NCBI RefSeq assembly: GCF_028623165.1
Contig: NZ_CP117772.1
Location: 186,001 to 250,000 of the forward strand
DNA: 64,000 nucleotides
Direction: 5' to 3'
Origin: Nostoc sp. UHCC 0926
GTDB taxonomy: Bacteria > Cyanobacteriota > Cyanobacteriia > Cyanobacteriales > Nostocaceae
Shown here: positions 17,601 to 26,600 of the stretch, piece after piece
Position numbering within the stretch: the stretch's first letter is position 1
Layout: every line of letters begins with the position of its first letter
Program-made: the position numbers and the translations under genes
Notes under the pieces: model-generated
The model's database searches: none
Seen by the model: only the letters and a program-made list of their open reading frames with translations
What the model was told of the DNA's origin: nothing

Positions 17601-19261
17601 CATACTTGCCACTTGACCCGGAATATCCGATTGAGCGTTTGCGCTTTATGCTAGAAGATGCTCAAGTTCCAGTGTTGCTGACCCAGCAGAAACTCCTTGA
17701 CAGACTTGCTCAAAATCAAGCACAGCTTGTTTGTTTGGATACTGATTGGCGGCTGATTTCTCAGCTAAGTCAGAATAATCTAATCACGGAGGCACAAACA
17801 AATAATTTGGCTTATGTGATTTATACCTCCGGTTCTACAGGTCAACCCAAGGGAGTGCTGATTGCCCATCAAGGATTATTAAATTTGGTGTTCTGGCACA
17901 ACAGAGCTTTTAACATCACTTCATTAGACAAAGCCACTCAATTAGCTAAAACAGCATTTGATGCTGCGGTATGGGAATTATGGCCTTACCTAACGACAGG
18001 AGCAAGTATCTATTTAGTCAAATCTCAGCTTCTTAGTTCGCTAGTGAACCTACGAGACTGGTTAATTTCAAACAAGATTACTATCAGTTTTCTGCCAACA
18101 CCATTAGCACAGGAGTTATTGTCTTTGCAATGGCCAACTGAAAATTTGGCTTTGCGTTGCATACTGACTGGAGGAGATAAGCTTCATCAGTATCCATCAG
18201 ATTCAATCCCCTTCCAAGTGGTAAATAACTATGGCCCAACTGAGAATACTGTTGTCACAACTTCTGGATTGGTAGTTGCCAAAGAGCAAGAACAGATATC
18301 ACCGACCATTGGGCGAGCGATCGCTAATACACAGGTTTACATATTAGATAGCAATCTGCAACCAGTTCCTATTGGTGTGCCAGGAGAGTTACATATTGCT
18401 GGTGTTGGGTTGGCAAAAGGCTATCTCAACCGCCCCGATCTAACAACTGAGAAATTCATCTCTAATCCGTTTGAGGAAGCAGTTCGCGGAGCGTGTCGCA
18501 GACAAGGGAGTAAATTATATAAAACTGGGGATTTAGCACGTTATTTACCGGATGGCAACATAGAATACCTGGGACGCATTGACGATCAGGTAAAAATTCG
18601 GGGCTTCCGCATCGAGTTGGCAGAAATCGAAGCATTGCTGGGGCAACATGATGATGTGCAAGTATGTTGTGTCATTGCTCGTGAAGAAGCTCCAGGTAAT
18701 AAGGGCTTGGTCGCCTATGTAGTGCCGCAAAAAGAGGTGACACCCATAACGAACGAACTGCGTCAGTTTCTTTCCGATAAACTACCTGGGTATATGGTGC
18801 CAAATGTTTTTGTGATACTGGAGTCCTTACCCCTGACACCCAACGGCAAAGTAGACCGTCGCGCTTTGCCTGCTCCAGATTTACAACAGGAGCTATCAGA
18901 TTATGTAATGCCAAATACAGAAGCAGAAGAAATCATTGCTGGCGTTTGGCAAAAAGCATTGGCAATAGAAAAAGTGGGAATTTACAATAATTTCTTCGAG
19001 CTAGGAGGCAATTCGTTACTACTGGTAAAAATTAATCAGCAATTACAAGAACAACTTGGTTTAGAACTGTCAATAGTTGATATGTTTAATTACCCAACTA
19101 TATATACTTTGAGCCAATATTTAAATACTAAGTCTCAGAAAGAAAATCCAATCAAAGAAAACACCCATCGCACTCAATCTCATAATGAAGTTAAAGCTTT
19201 AAAAAGCAAACAGTTACAATCCAGGCAACAATATCGCTCTCAGAAAAAAGGTAGAAAATGA
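11645..19261 (+). CDS. NRPS subunit, docking-C-A-OMT(FkbM)-PCP-C-A-PCP (O-Me-Thr, Leu)
   Basis: The ATG at 11645 is preferred because GGAG lies 8 nt upstream; the ATG at 11639 overlaps the previous stop but is too close to that site. A TubC-type docking domain is followed by C (HHIIYDG near residue 209), A (core near 687; code DFWNIGMVHK, Thr), a FkbM-family methyltransferase at about 993-1279 (DVGANIG near 1060, LLKIDVEKSEQDVL) and a carrier with DNFFESGGHS, Ser1392, where Ser replaces the usual Leu. Module 2 has C (HHIVFDG near 1584), A (core near 2060; code DAWFLGNVVK, identical to a standard Leu code) and carrier Ser2457 with GGNSLLLVKINQ, a form often seen before PKS modules. FkbM domains inside NRPS usually O-methylate, so O-Me-Thr then Leu is predicted. 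Length is 2538 residues. The stop overlaps the PKS start (ATGA). Confidence 0.92.
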   Translation: MTNSIIEFLDRLSNLDINLEANGDRLRCHAPEGVLNPMLLQEITGRKTEIMLFLQQAKQAKTSHQLPIQRVPRDGELTLSFAQQRLWFLHHLSPDSRSYNFLDAQRLHGSLNIIALEQSLSELIRRHEILRTTFPTVDGQPVQVIAPPTSFTLPIHNLQGLSVQEQTDRIQEIAKSFASKPFNLAVDPLVQFTLLQLSNQEYVLLLKMHHIIYDGWSLDIFKRELSHLYAAFAQRLPNPLSELPIQYADFAVWQRQWLTGVVLERQLNYWQQQLAGVSGVLELPTDKPRPPVQSFRGRIERFQLDRNLTQRLKQLSQESDATLFMTLLAAFLVLLSRYSGQLDIVVGSPIANRNNKSIEQLIGFFTNTLALRGDLSGNPSFADFLAQVRQTTLSAYAHQDLPFEMLVEKLQPERDLSRNPLLQVMFSLHNTLQSSWDLPGLTIQDISLPIDEMVRFDLEVHYWEVSGCLEGIWNYSADLFDATTITRIAQHFQILLQAIIANPRAPIAELPLLTIAERHQLLVEWNNTEVDYSSNKCIHQLFEEQVERTPDAVAVVFEDQQLTYQQLNTRANQLAHYLRSLDVGADVLVGLCVERSLEMVVGLLGILKAGGAYLPLDPDYPTERLSFMVEDAQVRVLLTQQQLVESLPKHQARVVCLDIDWEKIAQNNDSNLENTATPDNLAYVIYTSGSTGKPKGVLINYSNVARLFAATNSWYNFNSQDVWTLFHSYAFDFSVWEIWGALLYGGRLVVVPYLVTRSPESFYELLCQEKITILNQTPSAFRQLIQAEIAIATAGELNLRLVIFGGEALELKSLQPWFERHGDQMPQLVNMYGITETTVHVTYRPLSKVDLYGTASVIGRPIPDLQVYVLDEQKQPVPIGVSGEMYVGGAGVARGYLNRVELTQQRFISHPFSKNPQARLYKTGDLARYLPNGELEYLGRIDQQVKIRGFRIELGEIEAALTQHLAVGETIVIAREDDPGNKRLVAYIVPEQTYAFPILQLLRFQNKSLSNEELLYKLPNGMMVAHLNKNETEFVYKELWEEQTYLKNGVTINEGDCIFDVGANIGLFTLFVGQICKDVSIYAFEPIPPVFDLLHINSENYGLNVKLFNLGLSSETKSDTFTYYPQISVISGRFADIAQEREVVKSFLLKQQNIVENETEISSQAIDELLAERLQSQQFTCQLRTISDVISEYGVEKIDLLKIDVEKSEQDVLSGIQQEDWQKIKQIVVEVHNINGRLEEITALLKKHGYDLTIEQDALLEDTVLYNIYARRPSINQSLPEDPGSGLVSDYVKPGWINVNLLLSEFRHCLQKKLPEYMVPSAFVLLESLPLTPNGKVDRNALPEPDLDSTLLEKYVAPRTPIEEILAQIWAQVLKVERVGIHDNFFESGGHSLLATQLLSRIRNIFKLELPLHSLFAATTVAKFAQEIKQLQQQNLELSTPPILPRASEAELPLSFAQQRLWFLDQLQPLSAFYNVPVALHLVGTLEVAALQQSLQEIIHRHEALRTNFIKVDGKPTQVIQTQANWKVSIVDLKHLFTTEQEIATQQLAQQQAIQPFNLATEPLVRATLLVLSKTEHALLVCMHHIVFDGWSVGVFVQELAALYNAYSQGQPSPLAPLPIQYADFAIWQRNWLQGDVLQSQLSYWQQQLANAPALLSLPTDRPRPSVQTDNGAYQQFALSKELTSGLTQLSQQQGVTLFMTLLAAFDTLLYRYTGQEDILVGSPIANRDRSEIEELIGFFVNTLVIRTDLAGNPSFSELLSRVREVALSAYAHQNLPFEMLVEALQPERDLSYTPLFQVMFALQNASTSQVELAGLTVTPLITEGATAKFDLSLLMQNTATGLVGFWEYNTDLFDASTIERMTGHFVTLLEGIIANPQQQISQLPLLTAVEQQQLLVEWNETQADYPSDKCIHQLFEEQVQRTPDAIAVVFEDQQLTYQQLNTRANQLAHYLKSLGVGADVLVGICVERSIEMVVGLLGILKAGGAYLPLDPEYPIERLRFMLEDAQVPVLLTQQKLLDRLAQNQAQLVCLDTDWRLISQLSQNNLITEAQTNNLAYVIYTSGSTGQPKGVLIAHQGLLNLVFWHNRAFNITSLDKATQLAKTAFDAAVWELWPYLTTGASIYLVKSQLLSSLVNLRDWLISNKITISFLPTPLAQELLSLQWPTENLALRCILTGGDKLHQYPSDSIPFQVVNNYGPTENTVVTTSGLVVAKEQEQISPTIGRAIANTQVYILDSNLQPVPIGVPGELHIAGVGLAKGYLNRPDLTTEKFISNPFEEAVRGACRRQGSKLYKTGDLARYLPDGNIEYLGRIDDQVKIRGFRIELAEIEALLGQHDDVQVCCVIAREEAPGNKGLVAYVVPQKEVTPITNELRQFLSDKLPGYMVPNVFVILESLPLTPNGKVDRRALPAPDLQQELSDYVMPNTEAEEIIAGVWQKALAIEKVGIYNNFFELGGNSLLLVKINQQLQEQLGLELSIVDMFNYPTIYTLSQYLNTKSQKENPIKENTHRTQSHNEVKALKSKQLQSRQQYRSQKKGRK
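18478..18513 (+). repeat. Dispersed-repeat insertion in Leu A domain
   Basis: The segment AVRGACRRQG interrupts the loop before KLYKTGD; paralogous modules are shorter here (for example FEKLGESKLYKTGD). The DNA AGTTCGCGGAGCGTGTCGCA is a familiar Nostoc-type dispersed repeat core. The frame is kept. Confidence 0.6.
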
Positions 19262-22200
19262 CAATAGATTCAGTGCATAACAATAATGAATTTAACGGTT
19301 CTGAAATAGCAATAATTACTGTTGCTGGTAGATTTCCAGGCACAAAAGATATTGAATCATTTTGGCAGAATTTACGAGATGGTGTAGAATCTATCTCGTG
19401 GCTAACGGATGAAGAATTGATAAATTCCGGCGTTTCTCTAGATTTACTGAATAATCCTAATTATGTAAAATCTAGTGCTGTTCTATCAGATATTGAATTG
19501 TTTGATGCAAATTTCTTTGGTTATAGCGCCAAAGAAGCTGAACTAATAGATCCACAACAACGCCTATTTTTAGAATTGGCTTGGGAAGCAACAGAAAAAG
19601 CTGGTTATGACCCACAAACCTACAATGGTTTAATAGGGGTTTATGGTGGTTTAGGTATGAGTAGGTATTTGCTCAACAATCTAATTCCTCATCATCAATT
19701 ATCAGAAACAATTGACCCTCTCCAATTAGCAATCTCTAATGATAAAGATTTTTTACCAACACGAGTTGCATATAAGCTTAACTTGACTGGGCCAGCAGTA
19801 AATGTGCAAACAGCCTGTTCTACTTCTTTGGTTGCTGTTCATGTAGCTTGTCAAGGTCTCTTAAATGGTGAATGTGACGTGGCTTTAGCTGGTGGAGTTA
19901 CTCTCAGCATTCCCCAAAAAATAGGCTATTTATATCAAGAGGAAATGATTCTTTCTCCTGATGGACACTGCCGTGCTTTTGATGCTAAAGCACAAGGAAC
20001 TATTGGTGGTAGTGGTGCTGGTATTGTGGTATTGAAAAGATTAAAGGATGCAATAAGCGATCGCGACCATATCCATGCAATTATTAAAGGTTCGGCTATC
20101 AATAATGATGGTGCAATGAAAGTGGGCTTCACTGCTCCCAGTGGTAGCGGTCAAGCAGCAGTAATTGGCGAAGCTCAAGCTATAGCTGGTGTAGATGCCG
20201 AAACAATTTCCTACATCGAAGCTCACGGCACCGCTACACCTTTAGGTGATCCCATTGAAATTGCGGCTTTAACTCAAGCTTTTAGTCAAACTACAGATAA
20301 AAAAGGTTTCTGCGCTATTGGTTCGTTAAAAACCAACATAGGACATTTGGATACAGCAGCAGGTGTGGCAGGTTTGATTAAAACTGTATTAGCACTGCAA
20401 AATAAAATGCTGCCTCCGAGTTTGCACTACCAGACACCTAATCCCAAAATTGATTTTGCCAACAGTCCTTTTTATGTCAATACAACCCTAACGGAATGGA
20501 AAACACATAACACCCCTCGCCGTGCTGGAGTTAGTTCTTTTGGTATGGGGGGGTACTAATGCTCATGTAATTTTAGAAGAAGCACCTATTTTTGGGCAGG
20601 GGAGCAGGGGAGCAGAGGGGCAGGGGAGAAATTATCAACTATTGGTACTGTCGGCTAAAACTGCAAATGCACTTGAGAATGCAACAACTAATTTAATTAC
20701 GCATTTAAAAGAGCATCCAGAACTTAACTTAGGCGATGTAGCTTATACCCTCAACAGTGGTCGCCGGGGTTTTAATTACCGACGGATGTTAATTTGTCAA
20801 GACTTAGAAGATGCTGTCAAAACTCTTAGTAGTGTAGAGCCAAAACAAGTTTTTACCAACTATACAGAGATTACAGAACGGTCTGTTGTCTTTATGTTTC
20901 CTGGTCAAGGTTCCCAGTATGTCAACATGGCGCGGGAAATTTACGAAACCGAAACAGTATTTAAAGAACAAGTTGATTATTGCTCCGAAGTTCTTAAACC
21001 TTTACTAGGGCTAGATTTACGTCATATTATTTACCCCAGTGAATCAAAGATTGATGAGGCATCAAAGCAACTTCAACAAACAGCGATCGCTCAACCTGCT
21101 ATTTTTGTGATTGAATACGCCCTAGCTAAATTATGGCAGTCATGGGGAGTGGAGCCACAAGCTGCGATCGGTCATAGTATTGGCGAGTATGTAGCAGCAA
21201 CTCTAGCAGAAGTTTTTTCCCTAGAAGATGCCTTATCTCTGGTAGCAGCACGCGGACAGATGATGCAGCAACTGCCCACTGGAGCAATGCTTTCAATTCC
21301 CCTGCCCGCAGACAAGATAAAATCCCTGTTAGGTGAAAAACTTTCTGTTGCCGCAATTAATCAACCTTCGCAGTGCGTAGTTTCTGGCTCCATAGCAGCA
21401 GTAGAGGCACTACAAAATCAGCTTGCTACTCAGGGGATTGAGTGTCGCCGTCTGCATACTTCCCATGCCTTCCATTCCCAAATGATGGAACCAATCTTAG
21501 AGGCATTTGCAGAACGAGTCAAAAAAGTTACTTTAAATCCCCCCAAACTTCCTTATATCTCCAACCTCACTGGTACTTGGATTACAGTCACCCAAGCCAC
21601 AAATCCTGACTACTACGCTCAACATCTGCGTTCCCCAGTGCTGTTTGCCCAAGGTGTCGAGAAATTATTGGCAACACCAGAGCAAGTCTTACTAGAGGTG
21701 GGGCCAGGACATACGCTAACTACATTAGTCAAAAAACATCCAGACAAAGCATCTGCACAAACGGTCTTGACTTCGATACGTCATCCTCAAGAAAAGCAAT
21801 CCGATACTCGTGTTTTATTTAATACATTAGGTCAACTCTGGTTGACTGGGGTTAAAGTAGATTGGTTTGGATTTTATAGTCAGGAGGAATATTACCGTCT
21901 TCCCTTACCGACTTATCCCTTTGAACGCGAACGTTATTGGATTGACCCTCCACAAAAAGCAGTTTGGGGACAGTTGCAAATCTTACCCACAACATCACAA
22001 TTGTGGACATCGCTTACACAAGCAGGTCAAAAGCAAGCAAGTGTGAGAAATGCAGAATTCAACGAGTTAACATATCAAGAGAACAGACAGTGGTTGGATC
22101 GTTTATGTACAGCTTATATCAACTCTGCATTCAACCAATTAGGGGCTTTTAGCAATCCTCAACAAAAGTATTCTTTAGAGAATTGGTTAGCGCAATGCCA

Positions 22201-23527
22201 TATTTCTCGCCGCTATCAGCAATTGTTGTCTAGATGGTTGCAAATATTGGTGGAACAAGGACAACTACAACAACATGAGGGGTTATTTACCAAGCTAGTG
22301 CCATGTTCACAAGATTATATTAATGAACATTTAGAAGAAGTTAGAACCAGGTTTGCTGCTTCATCTTTAGTAGATTTAGATTTAGTGCAACGCTGTGGTG
22401 AAAATTTAGCTGCTATTGTTGTTGGTGAACAAGAACCATTAGAGATTTTCAATGAACTGATTTACCAAAAAGAAAACAACAGTTCACATTCAGAATCTAC
22501 CTTAAATACTTACTACAACTCTATCTTGCGCTCAAGCTTAGAACAGGTTGTCAAGTCATTGCCATCATCCGTTCACCTGAGAGTTTTGGAAGTCGGTGGG
22601 GGTACTGGTATGTCTACGCAAGCATTACTACCTGTGTTGTCACCCAAACAAACCAACTATACTTTTACTGATATTGGTAGCGGTTTCCTGACTCAAGCGC
22701 AACAGAAGTTTAACGACTATCCATTTGTTGAATATCGATTACTAGACATAGACAAATCTCCAACTGAGCAAGGATTTGAGAAGTACAGCTTTGATATAGT
22801 CATAGCTTCTAATGTATTGCACGCAACTCAGAACATAGATCAAACACTCCACCATGTACGCTCTTTATTAGCTCCTGGTGGCTTCCTATTACTGTGGGAA
22901 ATAACTCAACCGAAAATAGATTTTGATATTAGTTGGGGTCTACTGTTGAAACCTTTAGACGATAAAAGACGCAGCCCAGGTCAGCCTTTTATCATCAAAG
23001 AGCAGTGGTTTGAAGCATTACGCACTCAGGATTTTGTTCAAGTTGCTGCGTTTCCCGAAACTGAAGCGTTTGAGCATCAAATTATTATGGCTGTTGCTTC
23101 TGCATCAGCCGCATTTAGCGCAAAATCTGGGCAAAAAGAGACTGACTCAAAATCAGAGATTTCATTACAAAGAAAGCCGGATGTTCTTCAGCTAGAAAAA
23201 TTATCTGCACTCCACTCCAGACCTAATTTGCCAAATTCATATATAGCTCCCCGTGATGAAATTGAACAAAAAATTGCGGATATTTGGCAAGAATTATTAG
23301 GAATTAAACAGGTAGGAATAGATGATAACTTTTTTGAATTAGGAGGAGATTCCTTAATAGCTGTTCAATTTTTATCTCGATTGCGAAAAACTTTTTCTAT
23401 TAAATTAACTGTAGCAAGTATGTTTGAATCTCCCACAATAGCTGAAATAGCACCAAGGCTAGAAAAACAACAACTAAAACAAAATACTAAGACAGGTGCA
23501 ATTGGTAGAGAAAAAATAGAAATATGA
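19258..23527 (+). CDS. Type I PKS module KS-AT-cMT-ACP, frameshifted
   Basis: One ketide-extension module read in two frames. KS: Cys187 in TACSTS, His323 in EAHGTA, His363 in NIGHLD. The frame breaks in a run of seven G at 20547-20553; six G would give the expected GMGGTNAHVILEE motif, and coding resumes in the +1 frame from about 20555 to 23527. AT follows with GHSIGEY near 21170 and HAFH near 21465, the malonyl-CoA signature. A C-methyltransferase (LEVGGGTG near 22590) and an ACP (GGDSLIAV, Ser codon 23351-23353) complete it. There is no KR, DH or ER, so an alpha-methyl-beta-keto intermediate is predicted. The ACP lacks the Trp often present in beta-branching ACPs. The C-terminal tail follows IEQKIADIW. 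As written the KS loses its end and the AT-cMT-ACP part has no normal start; it may be a true mutation, slippage or a base-calling error. Confidence 0.88.
20596..20628 (+). repeat. G-rich short tandem repeat inside PKS KS-AT linker
   Basis: Degenerate GGGGAGCA-type units (GGCAGGGGAGCAGGGGAGCA and onward). They encode a Gly/Arg/Glu-rich stretch between the KS tail and the AT. This type of short tandemly repeated repetitive sequence is typical of intergenic DNA in Nostoc-like genomes; here it is read through as a linker. Confidence 0.7.
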
Positions 23528-23631
23528 GCAACATGGAAAAGGTTTTCTACAAATATCGAACCTGACAAAATAAGTTATGATTAGCTCACACATTCTGCTG
23601 AATTAGTTGACAATATGAAGGATATGATTCT

Positions 23632-26600
23632 ATGAATCTCAAGCAATTTGTAGTAGAACTCTCTCATCAGGATGTGGAGTTGTGGGTTGAAGGCAATCGC
23701 TTGTGCGTTGATGCTCCAGAGGGAGTATTGACACCAGAAACTCGTGACTTATTAACTAAGCATAAAACAGAACTTATCTTGTTGCTGCACCAGGAAAATG
23801 CGGACAATTGTACAGATTTACCCCTGATTAAAGCCGAGCGTCCTCAGAATTTACCTCTGTCTTTTGCTCAAGAACGACTCTGGTTATTAAACCAGTTGGA
23901 ACCAGATAACCCCTTTTATAACGAACAAGTAGCTCTAAAACTTCATGGTAAGTTGAACGTCGTCGCACTAGAGCAAAGCCTCAACAAAATTATCTCTCGC
24001 CACGAAGCCTTACGTACCAACTTCCGCACCTTCAACGAACAGCCAGTTCAGGTAATTGCTGAAAGTTTAACCTTAAATTTGTCAGTAGTAGACCTAACAG
24101 AGCTACTTGAAAGTGAAAGAGAAATCGCTTGCCAGCAATTAGCTACGGCAGAAGCTATTCAACCCTTTGACGTTGCTAACTCTGGTTTAATCCGAGCTTC
24201 TGTGCTTAAACTCACAGAGCTAGAACACGTCTTGTTACTAACATTTCACCACATTGTCTTCGATGCTTGGTCAATGGGCGTATTGATGCAGGAGTTAGCA
24301 ACCATTTATTCAGCCCTCTGCAATAACTTGCCACCAGAGCTACCAGAGCTACCAATTCAGTATGCCGACTTTGCTATTTGGCAACGGCGATGGTTGCAAA
24401 CAGAAGTACTGCAAACGCAGCTGGATTATTGGAAGCAACTACTCAAAAACGCTCCTACCTTACTGGAATTACCCACAGACAGACCAAGACCAGCCATTCA
24501 AACTTTCCACGGCGCACTCCAAAGTGTCGAATTTTCAGAGGAACTGACTGAAGCGATCGCCAATTTCAGTCGGCAAGAAGGAGCTACACTGTTCATGACG
24601 CTGTTAGCGGCATTTGTTACCTTGCTTTATCGCTATACAGGCTCGGATAACATTGTAGTGGGTACGCCTCTTGCTAAACGCGATCGCTTGGAACTTGAAG
24701 GGTTAATTGGCTTTTTTGTCAACACTTTAGCACTACGTACCGATTTGTCAGGCAACCCCAGTTTTCAGCAGTTGCTCAGTCGAGTGCGGCAGGTGATGCT
24801 GCAAGCTTACACTCATCCAGACCTCCCCTTTGAGGAATTGGTAAAAGCATTGCAGCCACAACGAGACCTCAGCCATACACCACTGTTTCAAGTGATGTTT
24901 GTCCTCGAAAATGCGCCCATATCTGAGATAGAACTGCCTGGGCTAACTGTCAGTTCATTAGGGACAGAAAGGACAACTGCCAAATTTGATTTAACTTTAT
25001 TCATTAAAAATACTCCCTCTGGGCTGATAGCTGCGTGGCAATATAATACAGACTTGTTTGACTCTGGCACGATAGAACGGATGGCAGGTCATTTTGTAAC
25101 CTTGGTAGAAGGTGTTATTGCCAACCCACAGCAGCAAATTTCCCAATTGCCCCTGCTGACACAAGTTGAGCAACAGCAGTTGTTAGTAGAGTGGAATAAT
25201 ACTCAGGTAGATTATCCCCGTGATAAATCTATCAATCAGTTGTTTGAGGAGCAGTGTTTGAGTACACCCGATGCAGTGGCGGTGGAGTTTGGCAATCAAC
25301 AACTGACCTACTATGAATTGAACTGTCGTGCTAACCAGTTAGCCCATTATCTAAAGTCTTTAGGTGTGAAAGCCGATGTGTTAGTTGGGTTATGTGTTGA
25401 GCGTTCCTTAGAAATGGTCGTAGGACTATTAGGGACTCTTAAGGCAGGTGGGGCTTATGTGCCACTTGATCCAAACTATCCTCAAGAGCGTTTGGCTTTC
25501 ATGTTAGAAGATGCTCAAGTTTCAGTATTGCTCACCCAGCAGTCACTCGTTGACAGACTACCTGAGCATCAAGCAAAAATTGTTTGCTTAGATACTGACG
25601 CTGGACTGTTTTCTCAATCCAGTCAGGAAAATCTTATCTCCCTTCGGGTTCGGCAGTTTCGACTCGACGGAAACCGCCAAGACTCGAACTGCCTCACTAG
25701 CGTACAAGCTAATAACTTAGCTTATGTAATTTATACCTCTGGTTCTACTGGTAAACCTAAAGGCGTAGCCCTTAATCAGCTTGCTCTTTGCAATCTAATT
25801 CTGTGGCAACTTCAAAATAATACAATTTCTACTGGAGCAAAAACCCTGCAATTTGCCCCTATTAGCTTTGATGTCTCCTTCCAAGAAATATTCACTACCT
25901 GGTTTTCGGGAGGCACATTGTTCTTAATTACAGAGGAACTACGCCGAGATCCAGTAGCTTTGTTAGGTTTCCTCGAAGAAAAAGCTATTGAGAGACTGTT
26001 TGTTCCCTTTGTTGTATTACAACAACTAGCTGAAGTCGCTGTTGATAGCGAGTTAGTTAATAGTCATCTGAGGGAAATTATTACTGCTGGGGAACAGTTG
26101 CAGATTACTCCGGCTATATCTCAACTGTTCAGCAAATTAAATGATTGTACTTTGCACAATCATTATGGGCCATCAGAAACCCATGTAGTCACTACTTTTA
26201 CACTGACTAATTCAGTGGACACTTGGCCGTTACTTCCTCCGATTGGACAGCCAATTGCCAATACACAAATTCATATTTTAGATAAATATTTACAACCTGT
26301 ACCTATTGGTGTGCCAGGAGAGTTATACATTGGTGGTGTCTGTTTGGCACGAGGCTACCTCAACCGTCCAGAGTTAACACAAGAAAAATTTATCTCCAAT
26401 CCGTTTGAGAAGCTAGGAGAAAGTAAATTATATAAAACTGGGGATTTAGTACGCCATTTACCATATGGCAACATCGAATACTTAGGACGTATCGACAACC
26501 AAGTAAAAATACGTGGTTTCCGCATTGAGTTAGGAGAAGTTGAAGCAGTACTAAGCCAGCATGAAGATGTGGAAGGATGTTGTATCATCCCCCGCGAAGA

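Noticed and set aside
19258..23527. PKS module as the acceptor of the HMGS cassette
   Set aside because: Not excluded, but its ACP lacks the Trp usually seen in branching ACPs, it is a cis-AT module, and it lies 30 kb away on the other strand; kept only as one option in the cassette finding.
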